Positions 34,530-43,843 of a stretch of DNA of 64,000 nucleotides are shown one piece after another (the stretch's first letter is position 1; the number at the start of each line of letters is the position of its first letter). The stretch comes from Polyangiaceae bacterium (GTDB lineage Bacteria > Myxococcota_A > Polyangia > Polyangiales > Polyangiaceae): the NCBI GenBank assembly GCA_041389725.1, contig JAWKRG010000002.1:620001-684000 (forward strand), read 5' to 3'. The notes below the pieces were generated by a model. That model ran no database searches, had not been told where the DNA came from, and saw only the letters and a list, made by a program, of their open reading frames with translations. Made by a program: the position numbers and the translations under genes.

Positions 34530-35758
34530 CGCCTTCGCCGGCGGCGCAGGGATACCAGCGCGCCGAGTGCAACGACGCCCCACACCCACGGGACGGGTCG
34601 CACCGGCCCGGCCAGTGCGCAACCGCTGCTGTCTCCGCTGTCCGCATTGGACGCCACGGGCGCGCATACGGAGAGCTCCGTGTCGCAAGTGTACCCGCCG
34701 GGGCATGCGAGCGTTGCATCGCAGGCCGGCACGCACACGCCGGTGGGCCCGCCGCTGCTGTAGCACTGGTAGCCATCGGAGCACGGCCCCGTGCAGCTCT
34801 CGCCCAAGGGCCCAGAGCTGCCACCGTCTTCGGTGGGTTCCGACTGTATGGGTGGGATGCTCGAGCCATTCGTCCAGAAGGGAGGTTCGTAGCCGCCCTG
34901 CTGTGCTGCGCTGATGGCGGTGTTGATGATGAGATCCTTCCACGACCCGACGTCACCGTAGACACTGGCGATGCAGCCTTGAGGACCACGAGACAGCACG
35001 CCGATCACGCGTCCTTCGGCGTCCAGGGCTGGACCTCCGGAATCCCCTGGGCAAGTCCGACTCGTCCCGAGCCACTCCGTGTCTTTGACCTGATTTCCCG
35101 CGATTTGCGTGACGCAGTTGTTCTCGCCCTTGCAGGTGACGGTATTGCCGTCCACGCGCATCCGCGTGCCGCTGGAGTTGTTGTCGTTCGGATCCGTCAG
35201 CCCGTATCCAACGGCGGCGAAGGGTTCCGGTGCGGCCGCGGGGGCATCGATCCGCGGAATGATCGGCTTGGCCACGTCCGCCGGAATGCCGGCTCCCTCC
35301 AAGGTGATCAGCGCCACGTCATTGCCGCAGATGTCTGCCGACGCCTCGGGAACGACCACCGTGCCAGTCCCTTTGTAGAATGCCGGACCATCCTGGTTCG
35401 GTCGCGTGGTTTCCACCGTGGCGCGGAAGACGGTGCCGGGGCCCTGAAAGCCGAAGTTCGTCTGTCCGCACACGACGCCTCCGCCCTGGCCGCCACCTTG
35501 AGTGAGTGCAACGCAGTGCCGAGCCGTCAGCACCAAGTTCGGCGCGATGAGCGTTCCGGTGCAGTGACCCTGGAAGAAGTTGAATCCGATGTCTTTGCCG
35601 TTGATCGCCAATCCGATGACGGCGGTGTCGACGTCATCGACGTTGCCACCCACGATCTTGGCGCGGGACTCCGCTATCGGGTCGGATGCCTCCCCCGCAT
35701 TGCCGCACCCGAGCGGGGCACACGACAGGACCAGCACCACGAGTAGACGTCGCCTCAT
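34526..35758 (-). CDS. Trypsin-like secreted serine protease with MYXO-CTERM tail
   Basis: GGAGGAGAGG upstream and the signal peptide (VLVLSCAPLGCG) fix the start at 35758; the frame upstream is open but unused. The trypsin domain starts KIVGGNVDD and has the triad regions LTARHC (His), NDVALITLEG (Asp) and CPGDSGGPALD (Ser). After a EB-like Cys module (CTGPCSDGYQC...CPGGYTCDTELSVC), SGDSSGCALAG, a helix and RRRRRR form a MYXO-CTERM-type tail. It may be lipidated or surface-anchored and cleaved. Coupling by ATGA to a metal exporter is odd. Confidence 0.88.
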   Translation of the reverse strand: MRRRLLVVLVLSCAPLGCGNAGEASDPIAESRAKIVGGNVDDVDTAVIGLAINGKDIGFNFFQGHCTGTLIAPNLVLTARHCVALTQGGGQGGGVVCGQTNFGFQGPGTVFRATVETTRPNQDGPAFYKGTGTVVVPEASADICGNDVALITLEGAGIPADVAKPIIPRIDAPAAAPEPFAAVGYGLTDPNDNNSSGTRMRVDGNTVTCKGENNCVTQIAGNQVKDTEWLGTSRTCPGDSGGPALDAEGRVIGVLSRGPQGCIASVYGDVGSWKDLIINTAISAAQQGGYEPPFWTNGSSIPPIQSEPTEDGGSSGPLGESCTGPCSDGYQCYSSGGPTGVCVPACDATLACPGGYTCDTELSVCAPVASNADSGDSSGCALAGPVRPVPWVWGVVALGALVSLRRRRRR

Positions 35759-35943
35759 CTGCCTCTCCTCCAGCCGGCGATGTTGTAGCACGAGGAGCGC
35801 GGTCAGGGCAGCGGCGACAAGGCCCATGCGGTGCTCGGATCCCCGTCGAGCGACGGCGAGAATTCCCTCCCGCGCGGCAGCGGCTGCGAAGGACACCGCC
35901 GATTCTCGGGTGTCCGCAGCCCGGAGCTTTGGTAAACTGCGCC

Positions 35944-37392
35944 ATGGAAAAACCGCTTCGCGAGTGCCTGACCTTCGACGACGTCATGCTCGTGCCAGCG
36001 TATAGCGAGGTGCTGCCCGCGGACGTGGACGTGTCCAGTCGCCTTTCGCGCGGCATTACGCTGAACATCCCGCTGGTGAGCGCAGCCATGGACTCGGTCA
36101 CCGAGGCACGAGCCGCCATCGCCATGGCACGGCAGGGTGGCATCGGCATCATCCACAAGAATCTGTCCGTCGAGGACCAGGCTCACGAGGTCGACCGCGT
36201 CAAACGCGCCGAAAGCGGCATCATCACGGACCCGGTCAGCGTACGACCTTCCCAGTCCTTGCGCGAAGCCCTGGCCGTCATGCGCGAGAACGATGTCTCT
36301 GGCGTGCCGGTCGTGGAAGGGCAGAGCCCAGTGGGGATCCTCACCGCGCGCGACATTCGCTTCGAGAAGAATCTCGACCAACCGGTCAGCGCGTTGATGA
36401 CCACTCAGCTCGTGACCGTCGGTCCAGGCGTGAAGCCCGACGAAGCGCGCGAGCTGCTGCACAAGCACCGCATCGAGAAGCTGCTGGTGGTCGACGACCA
36501 GCGACTGGTGGGACTGATTACGATCAAAGATCTGCTTCAAGCAGAGCGAAACCCGCTGGCACTGAAGGACGAGCGGGGTCGACTGCGTGTCGGCGCGGCA
36601 ATTGGACCAGGCGCCGAAGGCGCACGACGCGCGGACGCACTGATCGACGCAGGAGTCGACGTGATCGTGATCGACACCGCCCACGGTCATTCCAAGGGCG
36701 TCATCGACGCCGTGCGCGACACCAAGAAGCGACATCCCACCGCGGAGCTCATCGCCGGCAACATCGCCACGGCGAAGGCGGCCGAGGCGCTGATTGACGC
36801 AGGGGTAGACGCGATCAAGGTGGGCATCGGCCCGGGCAGCATCTGCACGACGCGCATCATCGCCGGCATCGGCGTGCCGCAAGTGACCGCGATCGCCGAC
36901 TGCGTCGCCGTCGCCGATCGCCACGGCATCCCAGTCATTGCCGACGGCGGCATCAAGTACTCCGGCGACGTGACCAAGGCCATCGCCGCCGGGGCTTCCT
37001 GCGTCATGATCGGTTCGCTTTTCGCTGGAACCGACGAAGCCCCCGGAGAGCTCGTGCTGTTCCAGGGGCGTAGCTACAAGACCTACCGCGGCATGGGTTC
37101 CCTCGGCGCCATGAAGCGTGGAAGCAAAGATCGCTACGGACAGTCCGGAACCGCGGACGAGAAACTGGTTCCTGAAGGAATCGAGGGCCGCGTCCCCCAT
37201 CGCGGATCGCTCATTCAGATTGTGCTGCAGCTAGTGGGCGGATTGCGCGCGGGAATGGGATACACGGGCTCCGCCACCATCAACGAGCTGAGAGAAAACG
37301 GCGAGTTCATCCGCATATCCGGCGCTGGTCTACGCGAGAGCCACGTCCACGACGTCATCATCACGGAAGAGTCGCCGAACTACCGAGCCTGA
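35944..37392 (+). CDS. guaB: Inosine-5'-monophosphate dehydrogenase
   Basis: GuaB oxidises IMP to XMP with NAD+, the committed step to GMP. The 482-residue product has the typical barrel with two CBS domains inserted (about 95-215). Catalytic Cys lies in GIGPGSICTTR, the active-site flap in RGMGSLGAMKRGS, and the NAD/IMP loop in VIADGGIKYSGD. Start MEKPLRECLTFDDVMLVPAY is canonical. The frame is open upstream but that part overlaps the protease promoter region. Confidence 0.97.
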   Translation: MEKPLRECLTFDDVMLVPAYSEVLPADVDVSSRLSRGITLNIPLVSAAMDSVTEARAAIAMARQGGIGIIHKNLSVEDQAHEVDRVKRAESGIITDPVSVRPSQSLREALAVMRENDVSGVPVVEGQSPVGILTARDIRFEKNLDQPVSALMTTQLVTVGPGVKPDEARELLHKHRIEKLLVVDDQRLVGLITIKDLLQAERNPLALKDERGRLRVGAAIGPGAEGARRADALIDAGVDVIVIDTAHGHSKGVIDAVRDTKKRHPTAELIAGNIATAKAAEALIDAGVDAIKVGIGPGSICTTRIIAGIGVPQVTAIADCVAVADRHGIPVIADGGIKYSGDVTKAIAAGASCVMIGSLFAGTDEAPGELVLFQGRSYKTYRGMGSLGAMKRGSKDRYGQSGTADEKLVPEGIEGRVPHRGSLIQIVLQLVGGLRAGMGYTGSATINELRENGEFIRISGAGLRESHVHDVIITEESPNYRA

Positions 37393-37419
37393 GGGCGTGG
37401 CTTCGGATATGCTCTGCGC

Positions 37420-38619
37420 ATGCACGCGCGCAGCCTCACCCTCATCGTTGCAATCCTCATCAGCGCTTGCGGTGGAAGTGACGATGGCCCCGGGGGTGGC
37501 GGCGGACAGGCGGGGAGCGCGGGCGCGGCGGGAAGTGCCGGAAGTACTGGAGGCAGCGCAGGCAGCGCAGGCAGCGCAGGACAGGGGGGCAGCGCGGGCA
37601 CAGCCGGGACCGCGGGCAGCAGCGGTGCCGGCGGCGCTCCTGGGGTTCCCGGCGTGCGCATCCTCGGACGGAGCATCGAGCCAAACCCAGGCGAAGCGAA
37701 GTTCGCGTGGTCGGGCAGCGGAATTCTGTTCCGCTTCCAGGGAACCAGCGCGTCCGTGAGCCTCGACGACAAAGCCCAGTTCTTCACCGTGTTGGTTGAT
37801 GGAGTGGAGCAGCCGCGTCTGGCCACGAGCGGAGGACCCCAAAGCTACGGCATCGTCAGTGGTCTGCCGGAGGGCGAGCACCAAGTGGAACTGTACCGAC
37901 GCACCGAGGCTAGTTTCGGTGCGACTAGCTTCTTGGGCGTGGAGCTGAACGGAGGCACCTTGCTACCCCCCCCGCCCGCTGCGGCGCGACGCCTGGAGGT
38001 CATCGGCGATTCCATCACCGCTGGATACGGCAACGAGGGAACCAGTGCCACGTGCAACTTCAGTGCGGACACGGAGAACCACTACATCACCTACGAGGCC
38101 ATCGCCGCCCGCAACCTGGGTGCAGAGTTGGTCACCGTGGCCTGGTCGGGCAAGGGCGTCATCTACAACTACGGCGACGACAAGACGGACCCGCTGCCGA
38201 CGGTCTACGACCGCGTCTTTGCCTACGATGCCGCTACGAAGTGGGACTTTTCCTGGCAGCCTCACGCCGTCGTCATCCATCTGGGAACCAATGACTTCAG
38301 CACCAGCGGCGATCCAAGCGAGACGGAGTTCGTGGGCGCCTACGTCGACTTCCTGACGGCGCTGCGCGGCCACTACCCTTCGGCGCGCATTCTGGCGATG
38401 GTGCCAATCTTCTTGGGGGGCAGCGACAAGACCACCGCGCGTGACTACATCCAGAAGGCCGTTGCGAACCGGAAGGGAAGCGGGGACGCGAATCTGGCCG
38501 TGATCGAACCTGACGTCACCAACGACGGCTGGGGCTGCGACTACCACCCCAGCTCGAAGACTCACGCCTCCCTGGCCCAGAGCCTGACTGCGGAATTGAA
38601 GACGCAAATGGGCTGGTAG
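37420..38619 (+). CDS. SGNH/GDSL esterase lipoprotein, CE2-like
   Basis: A lipoprotein signal ends ISACGG, then an Ala/Gly/Ser tether (about 25-70). A jelly-roll-like domain (about 80-185; FAWSGSGILFRFQGTSASVS) is followed by an SGNH hydrolase: GDSITAGYG (nucleophile Ser), GTNDFS (Asn) and the DYHPSSKTHA segment (catalytic His, with Asp upstream). This two-domain order matches carbohydrate esterase family 2 acetylxylan esterases. It probably removes acetyl groups from a polysaccharide outside the cell. It lies 27 bp after guaB. Confidence 0.88.
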   Translation: MHARSLTLIVAILISACGGSDDGPGGGGGQAGSAGAAGSAGSTGGSAGSAGSAGQGGSAGTAGTAGSSGAGGAPGVPGVRILGRSIEPNPGEAKFAWSGSGILFRFQGTSASVSLDDKAQFFTVLVDGVEQPRLATSGGPQSYGIVSGLPEGEHQVELYRRTEASFGATSFLGVELNGGTLLPPPPAAARRLEVIGDSITAGYGNEGTSATCNFSADTENHYITYEAIAARNLGAELVTVAWSGKGVIYNYGDDKTDPLPTVYDRVFAYDAATKWDFSWQPHAVVIHLGTNDFSTSGDPSETEFVGAYVDFLTALRGHYPSARILAMVPIFLGGSDKTTARDYIQKAVANRKGSGDANLAVIEPDVTNDGWGCDYHPSSKTHASLAQSLTAELKTQMGW

Positions 38620-38634
38620 ACGGACCGAAAGCCT

Positions 38635-40281
38635 TCAGTTCGCCTGCTCCGCCATTTCCGCGAGCATGTTGAGCAGCGCTTCGCGATTGACCGGCTTTTC
38701 GAGCACACCGTGAGCGGCCGCAAAGGCTTGGTCGTCACTGTTCAGCGCGCCGCCAGTGAGGAAAACGAAGAGCTTCGCCAGCCGCGCGTCGAGCTGACGG
38801 ACGGTGGTGTACAGCGCACGTCCGCTCATGCCGGGCATCGATAGGTCGCAGATGACTGCATCGAAGTCTCTTCGTTGAGCGAAAATGCCGAGCGCTTCAT
38901 CGGCGCTTGCGGCGACGCATACATCGTGGTCTCGGAGCAAACGCTGCAGCGCGCGCAGCACCAGCAGCTCGTCGTCGACCACCAACACGCGAAGTCTTCT
39001 GGTTGGAGCGAGGGAGGGGCTCCTCGGCGGTCGAGAAGTGTCTTCTTCGGCCCATTGACGGACCGGCAGGCGAATCGTGAAGGTCGTGCCGTCTCCCGGG
39101 CGACTGTTGACCTCGATGGTACCGCCGTGCTCGACGATGATGGCGTGGCTCAGCGACAGTCCAAGGCCCGTGCCTTCCCCGGCTGCTTTGGTGGTGAAGA
39201 ATGGATCGAAAATGTGGCGCTGGGTCGCGGCATTCATGCCCACGCCCGTGTCGCGCACTTCGATGCTCACTTGACCCGAGTCGAGCTGAGTAGAGACTTC
39301 GATCCGCCCCCGCCCGCCACCGACTTGCTCGACTGCTTGGGCCGCGTTGACGAGCAAGTTCACGATGACTTGGACCAGGCGCGAGTGCATACCTCGAACC
39401 GGCAGTGTGGGGGCGATGTGTACCACCAGCTCCGCCGAGCGGCGCACTCGATGTCCAACGATTTCGCATGCTTCCCGCACGATATTGACCACGTTGACGG
39501 TGCTGACCACCGCATCGTCGTCCCTCGAAAACTGGCTGAGGGCTCGGACCACGGCCTGAATCCGCTCCGTACCGCGGCCCGCGTCAGCGAGTGCCTCCAG
39601 CGCCCGCTCGATTTGCCCGTTGACGGCGGGGCCGAGGGACTCCCGCGCCATCAACTCTTCCAACCCCTCTTGCGCGACTGCCACGTTGCCACTGACGAAC
39701 TGCAGCGGGTTGTTGATCTCGTGCGCCACCCCGGCGGCGAGCTGTCCGACGGTGCTGAGACGTTCGATGTGGAACAGGCGCGCTTGGGTGCGGGAGAGTT
39801 CGGCCCGGGCCCGCGCGACGGCGATTGCGCGGCGGAGATTGCCTGGCCCGGCTTCTTCCTTCTCCAGGTAGTCGTGGGCACCAGCCGCGATGCAGTCTCG
39901 CGCCATCTCCGCGTCCGTCGATCCCGTCAACACCACGATCGAGACGTCCGGTGCGACCTTGCGGATGGCCTCCACCGCGCGGGGGCCTCGGGCGTCTGGA
40001 AGCTTGAGGTCGAGCAGCACCACGTCGACCTCCGTCGACCCAAGCATGGAGACCGCTTCTGCAACTCGTGTCAGGTGCCAAATGCGGTGTGGCTCGCCGC
40101 TCCGGCGAAGCCACTCTCGCACCAAGACTGCGTCGCCGGGATTGTCCTCGACCAGGAGCACGCGCAGCTCGCCTGACACGACGTCGTCGTCCCCTCGCGG
40201 CTTGCCCGGGGCACCCTGGCTCTTGGCCTTCTGCAGCGACGATCCCACGCTCGCCTCGATTTTGCGCGCGCTTCCCAACAA
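38635..40281 (-). CDS. Hybrid histidine kinase, REC-HisKA-HATPase-REC
   Basis: REC1 (about 38-155) has phospho-acceptor Asp in VLLDLKLPD and the EK in YLEKEEAG. The HisKA box is LAAGVAHEINNPLQFVSGNV and the ATPase has RDTGVGM and EGTGLGLSLSHAI. REC2 (about 425-545) has Asp in VICDLSMPGMSG and LEKPV. The kinase is cytoplasmic, with no membrane helix. The TTG start at 40281 leaves only 26 bp to the divergent gene; a GTG at 40179 would be an alternative with more promoter space. Confidence 0.9.
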   Translation of the reverse strand: MLGSARKIEASVGSSLQKAKSQGAPGKPRGDDDVVSGELRVLLVEDNPGDAVLVREWLRRSGEPHRIWHLTRVAEAVSMLGSTEVDVVLLDLKLPDARGPRAVEAIRKVAPDVSIVVLTGSTDAEMARDCIAAGAHDYLEKEEAGPGNLRRAIAVARARAELSRTQARLFHIERLSTVGQLAAGVAHEINNPLQFVSGNVAVAQEGLEELMARESLGPAVNGQIERALEALADAGRGTERIQAVVRALSQFSRDDDAVVSTVNVVNIVREACEIVGHRVRRSAELVVHIAPTLPVRGMHSRLVQVIVNLLVNAAQAVEQVGGGRGRIEVSTQLDSGQVSIEVRDTGVGMNAATQRHIFDPFFTTKAAGEGTGLGLSLSHAIIVEHGGTIEVNSRPGDGTTFTIRLPVRQWAEEDTSRPPRSPSLAPTRRLRVLVVDDELLVLRALQRLLRDHDVCVAASADEALGIFAQRRDFDAVICDLSMPGMSGRALYTTVRQLDARLAKLFVFLTGGALNSDDQAFAAAHGVLEKPVNREALLNMLAEMAEQAN

Positions 40282-40307
40282 ACCTCGAAGCTATACTGGG
40301 CCCGCCT

Positions 40308-41939
40308 GTGAGTCCAGAATCAGCGCCCCCCTTTCGCGTCCTGTTGGTCGACGACAATCCTGGTGACGCCGAGTTGCTTCGGCGCGCACTTTCAGCGCGC
40401 GCGGAACTCGAGTGGCTGCGCCGCGCCGAAGACGTGCCAGCGCACCTCGAACGCGCTTTGGCAGACGCGTCGCGTCAGCTACCCCACCTGCTGTTGCTGG
40501 ACCTGAAAATGCCACGCATGGGCGGTCTCGAGCTGCTGCAGCAGCTCAAGACCCATGACGCCCTGCGCGCGCTTCCAGTGGTAATCCTGACCAGCTCCCA
40601 AGCACCGGCCGACGTGCGCCGCGCCTACGAGCTTGGCGCAGCAGCGTGTTTCTCCAAGCCTGCCGCGGGCTTCGAGAGTTTGATGACGGCCGTACTGGAC
40701 TTCTTTGGCGGTGCGGCCCGGCAGGACTGGGAGAATCTTCAGCTAAGCCCACAACCGGCGGCACCAACCCCCGAGGAACCGCGGGTTCCAATGTTTCCGA
40801 CTCCGGTCGAGGGGCGCGGTCCCATCGAAGTGACGTGGGACACCCTCGACGTTCCCGAGCAGCTTTGCCGCTTGGCCATCGAAGGCGCGCTCTACGGGCT
40901 ACTGGCTATCGAGGAATCAGGGCGCATTCGCTTCGCCAACGCGACCGCTGCACGCATGTTCGGGTACGGTCGCGACGAGTTGATTGGCACGACCGTGGAA
41001 AAGCTGGTTCCCGATCAATGGCGCAACGGTCACGCCAAGCTTCGCGCAAAGTACGGCGGAAGCCCCATCGTGCGCGAAATGGGACATGGGCGCTACTTGT
41101 ACGCCCAGCGCAAGGACGGCAGCGTGTTTCCGGTCGAGGTGGGGCTGAATCCGATTCGGGCGGAACGGGAGCTGGTCACCCTCTGCACGGTGGTCGACAT
41201 CACGTACCGGCGCCAGACCGAGGAGTCCCTTGCCGCGCAGCAACGGGAGCTCGCGCGCTCGAACGAGGAGCTCGAACAGTTCGCCTACGTAGCTTCTCAC
41301 GACCTGCAGGAACCCCTGCGCATGGTGTCGAGCTTCACCAGGTTGCTCGCCGACCACCTTGGAGATGGCCTGGACCCGACGGGGCAGGAGTTCCTGACCT
41401 ATGTGCAGGATGGATCAGCACGCATGCGTACGTTGATCCAAGACCTGCTCGCCTATTCGCGCGTTCGCAGCGGCAAGCAAGAGCTATCCCCCGTCAAGCT
41501 CGCGGAATGCCTGGACGCGGCCCAGGAGAACCTCACCCTGGCAATCCGCGAGTCGGGTGCGGTGATCGAAGCGAACCTCTCGACGACAGCTCTGGGGGAC
41601 GAAAGTCAGCTCACGGCGGTCTTTCAGAACCTGGTCTCCAATGCCATCAAGTTCCGGAGCAGCAGCGCGCCAAGGGTGCGCATTGCGGACAGGCGCGATG
41701 GAGACGTAATCTGCGTCGACGTCGCGGACGACGGCATAGGGATCGCGCCGGAACATCAATCGAGGATCTTCCAGCTCTTCGAGCGGCTGCACACGCGAGA
41801 GGAATACCCCGGCACGGGCATTGGCCTCGCGTTGTGTCAGCGTATCGTCGAACGACACGGCGGAACCCTCCGCGTCCATTCCGATGGCGCGGCCGGCTCG
41901 ACGTTCTCGTTTACGCTTCGCGCAGCTGACACACGTTGA
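40308..41939 (+). CDS. Hybrid histidine kinase, REC-PAS-HisKA-HATPase
   Basis: REC (about 10-125) has FRVLLVDDNPGDAELL, Asp in LLLDLKMPRMGG and Lys in CFSKPA. A PAS domain follows (YGLLAIEESGRIRFANATAA, KDGSVFPVEVGL). Then come a coiled coil, HisKA box VASHDLQEPLRMVSSF and an ATPase (QNLVSNAIKF, DDGIGIAPEHQ, GTGIGLALC). The HDLQEPLR box is that of phytochrome-type kinases. No membrane helix is present. GTG is the first start that leaves room for a TATACT -10-like element at 40292. Confidence 0.9.
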   Translation: MSPESAPPFRVLLVDDNPGDAELLRRALSARAELEWLRRAEDVPAHLERALADASRQLPHLLLLDLKMPRMGGLELLQQLKTHDALRALPVVILTSSQAPADVRRAYELGAAACFSKPAAGFESLMTAVLDFFGGAARQDWENLQLSPQPAAPTPEEPRVPMFPTPVEGRGPIEVTWDTLDVPEQLCRLAIEGALYGLLAIEESGRIRFANATAARMFGYGRDELIGTTVEKLVPDQWRNGHAKLRAKYGGSPIVREMGHGRYLYAQRKDGSVFPVEVGLNPIRAERELVTLCTVVDITYRRQTEESLAAQQRELARSNEELEQFAYVASHDLQEPLRMVSSFTRLLADHLGDGLDPTGQEFLTYVQDGSARMRTLIQDLLAYSRVRSGKQELSPVKLAECLDAAQENLTLAIRESGAVIEANLSTTALGDESQLTAVFQNLVSNAIKFRSSSAPRVRIADRRDGDVICVDVADDGIGIAPEHQSRIFQLFERLHTREEYPGTGIGLALCQRIVERHGGTLRVHSDGAAGSTFSFTLRAADTR

Positions 41940-41946
41940 TGTGCCC

Positions 41947-42108
41947 TCAGAGGAGCGAACTGCGACGGACCAACGCCCGCAACTTGCTGCAGCCCCGGGT
42001 CGCAACCAGCAGATGACGCACGGGAAGCAGGAAGAGCGGCAGATACAGGACCGTCAGCAGGGCCAGGGCGGGCAAAGGCCCGAGGTGGGAAAAAATGGGC
42101 TCGAACAT
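41947..42108 (-). CDS. Possible small membrane protein, 53 residues
   Basis: From ATG 42108 the frame encodes a product with a hydrophobic run (LPALALLTVLYLPLFLLP) and a basic C-terminus (RALVRRSS). A GGAG lies 12 bases before the start. Its 3' end lies 7 bp from the kinase stop and it faces the kinase. The rest of 41940-42215 shows no other feature. It may be real or chance; support is composition only. Confidence 0.3.
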   Translation of the reverse strand: MFEPIFSHLGPLPALALLTVLYLPLFLLPVRHLLVATRGCSKLRALVRRSSLL

Positions 42109-42215
42109 GGGGCAATTGGCTCCGGTTCTGCGGGCAAATTGGCCACGATGACGCAACGTGTCAAGCCGTCAGGTCAAGATTGACACTGCGGCGACCGGCT
42201 GCCAGATTCCGCCGC

Positions 42216-42302
<87 letters not shown>

Positions 42303-42378
42303 CCCGAGCCCGTCCAGGGCTCGGCCGCGCAATAGCGCGGCGCCACTCGCTGCTCGGTGTCGAGTCAGCAGGTGGACG

Positions 42379-42465
42379 GGAGACGTGACCGAGTGGTCGA
42401 AGGTGCATGATTGGAAATCATGTGTACCGGTAACGGTACCGAGGGTTCGAATCCCTCCGTCTCCG
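42379..42465 (+). tRNA. tRNA-Ser(GGA)
   Basis: The 87-base gene has acceptor GGAGACG/CGTCTCC, anticodon loop TTGGAAA (anticodon GGA) and nearly the same variable and T arms as the gene 76 bp upstream. CCA is not encoded. It reads UCC/UCU. The two genes probably arose by tandem duplication with anticodon change. Confidence 0.95.
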
Positions 42466-42509
42466 CAAGTCTTTATGCGTACCCGGCGCGGCTACCGAGG
42501 GTGGCGCTC
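42446..42509 (+). repeat. 64-bp direct repeat, copy 1 (3' end of tRNA-Ser(GGA) and downstream)
   Basis: It starts in the T-loop (ttcgaatcc) of tRNA-Ser(GGA), covers the acceptor 3' strand and 44 bp beyond. The second copy at 42592-42655 differs at only two positions. The offset is 146 bp. Confidence 0.85.
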
Positions 42510-42591
42510 CCTTCGGTCGCGCTCCTCGACAGTCGCGATAGCTCACCGAGCGGCGATCATTGGCTCTAGCTCACCCAGAGAGCGGCTCGGT

Positions 42592-42655
42592 TTCGAATCC
42601 CTCCGTCTCCGCAAGTCTTTATGCGTACCCGGGGCGGCTACCGAGGGTAGCGCTC
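42592..42655 (+). repeat. 64-bp direct repeat, copy 2 (truncated tRNA-Ser 3' end)
   Basis: It repeats the T-loop, acceptor 3' strand and downstream 44 bp of tRNA-Ser(GGA), with no 5' tRNA half that pairs with it (upstream bases 42530-42591 do not match acceptor or anticodon stems). It ends 5 bp before the stop of the lipoprotein gene at 42661. It looks like a tRNA-gene fragment or an attachment-site-like copy. Confidence 0.85.
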
Positions 42656-42660
42656 GCCAA

Positions 42661-43740
42661 CTAGAGTCGACAGTCGTCAACGGGGCGCGCCTGAAGGGTG
42701 TCGATCCCCGTGGAGCTTCCCGTGCTGACGACGACCAACTGGTTCGCATCCCGCTGGAGATCATCGACGCTCCCGCTCTTCAAATCATCCAGGGCGAGGG
42801 TCGTCCAGGCCGCGCCTAGCTTTCGACAGGCATACAGTTTCCCGGACCATAAGTGCTCGATACTCGCACCGAATACCGAGTGGCCGTTGCCAGCCGCGGC
42901 GAAGGGCAACGCGTAGGGCTCCCAGCCCGCGGGAGTCAGGTGGAAAAGCTCCTTCTTGGTAGAGCCCGCCACGAAGAAGTTCATGCCCGAGTCGGGAAAG
43001 AAGAGCAGATACTCGTAGCCGGCCTTGGGTGCGAGCTGCGCCGAAGAAGTCTCAGTCTTCCCACTGAACACTAGGTGTAACCCGGACGTCGCCAGGACCA
43101 TCCACAGGTGCGTGTCGCCTGCTGCGTCTTCGCCGACGGCACCAATGCGGTGGCTGTCTTGCACGTCCAAGTCGAGCTTGGACCAAGTAGCACCGTTGGC
43201 GGAATGAAGCTCCAACACCGACGGGGAATTGGACGACCCCACGGCCACTCGAGGTGAGCCGTCTGCCGCTACGCCAACCGCATATGCGCGTTGGGACAGG
43301 GAGCTCAGGACCCTGCGCTGCCAGCTGGAACCATCGTGGAACAAGCTGATCAGTTCATCGGGCGTCTCCACGACCAGGCCCGCGCCACCACCGTACGCTC
43401 CATGAAACACTACGTCTGACTTGGGTTGCTCTAGATTGAGCACCTTCGGACCTCCCTGTGCGGGTATCTCGATGGACCGGAAAAAGCCGCTGCCGCTCGG
43501 GTTGTCAGCCTCGAAGCCGAAGCGCTGAACCACCAAGTAGTGCCCTTCCCCGAGCACCATCAAGTACTGCTCTACCGCCGGCTTGGCTTGATCCGATGCT
43601 TGCCACCGGACCGTCCAGGCGGATGACGCTCCCGCACCCCCCGAGCCGCTCGTCCCACCTCCACCGCTTGCGCCTCCGCTGCTTCCACAGCCCAAGCAGA
43701 GCACAAGCGAAAACATGGCGCATCGCGCAGTGCATCGCAT
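42661..43740 (-). CDS. Lipoprotein, unknown, repeat-rich
   Basis: The signal ends LVLCLGCGSS, then a Gly/Ser/Ala tether. The remaining 315 residues are strand-rich with recurring Trp/Leu/Asp segments (GDTHLWMVLATSG, YEYLLFFPDSGMNFFVAGS, GASIEHLWSGKLYAC), suggesting a propeller-like fold. No active-site motif was seen. Its stop lies 5 bp beyond the second copy of the tRNA repeat. Confidence 0.7.
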   Translation of the reverse strand: MRCTARCAMFSLVLCLGCGSSGGASGGGGTSGSGGAGASSAWTVRWQASDQAKPAVEQYLMVLGEGHYLVVQRFGFEADNPSGSGFFRSIEIPAQGGPKVLNLEQPKSDVVFHGAYGGGAGLVVETPDELISLFHDGSSWQRRVLSSLSQRAYAVGVAADGSPRVAVGSSNSPSVLELHSANGATWSKLDLDVQDSHRIGAVGEDAAGDTHLWMVLATSGLHLVFSGKTETSSAQLAPKAGYEYLLFFPDSGMNFFVAGSTKKELFHLTPAGWEPYALPFAAAGNGHSVFGASIEHLWSGKLYACRKLGAAWTTLALDDLKSGSVDDLQRDANQLVVVSTGSSTGIDTLQARPVDDCRL

Positions 43741-43843
43741 TGAATGAGTCTAGCCTCGCACGCGCCACTGGTGCCAGCACATAGCGGCAAGCTTCTGCCG
43801 ACTTGCATGTCAGCTCGCCGCTCGATTGAATGCGACACGGCGC

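Noticed and set aside
35803..37200. 465-codon open frame on the minus strand
   Set aside because: Antisense shadow of guaB.
38875..40176. 433-codon open frame on the plus strand
   Set aside because: Antisense to the hybrid kinase with clear domains; no protein motif in this frame.
42385..42819. 144-codon plus-strand frame over the tRNA
   Set aside because: Runs through tRNA-Ser and the 3' end of the lipoprotein in antisense; not coding.
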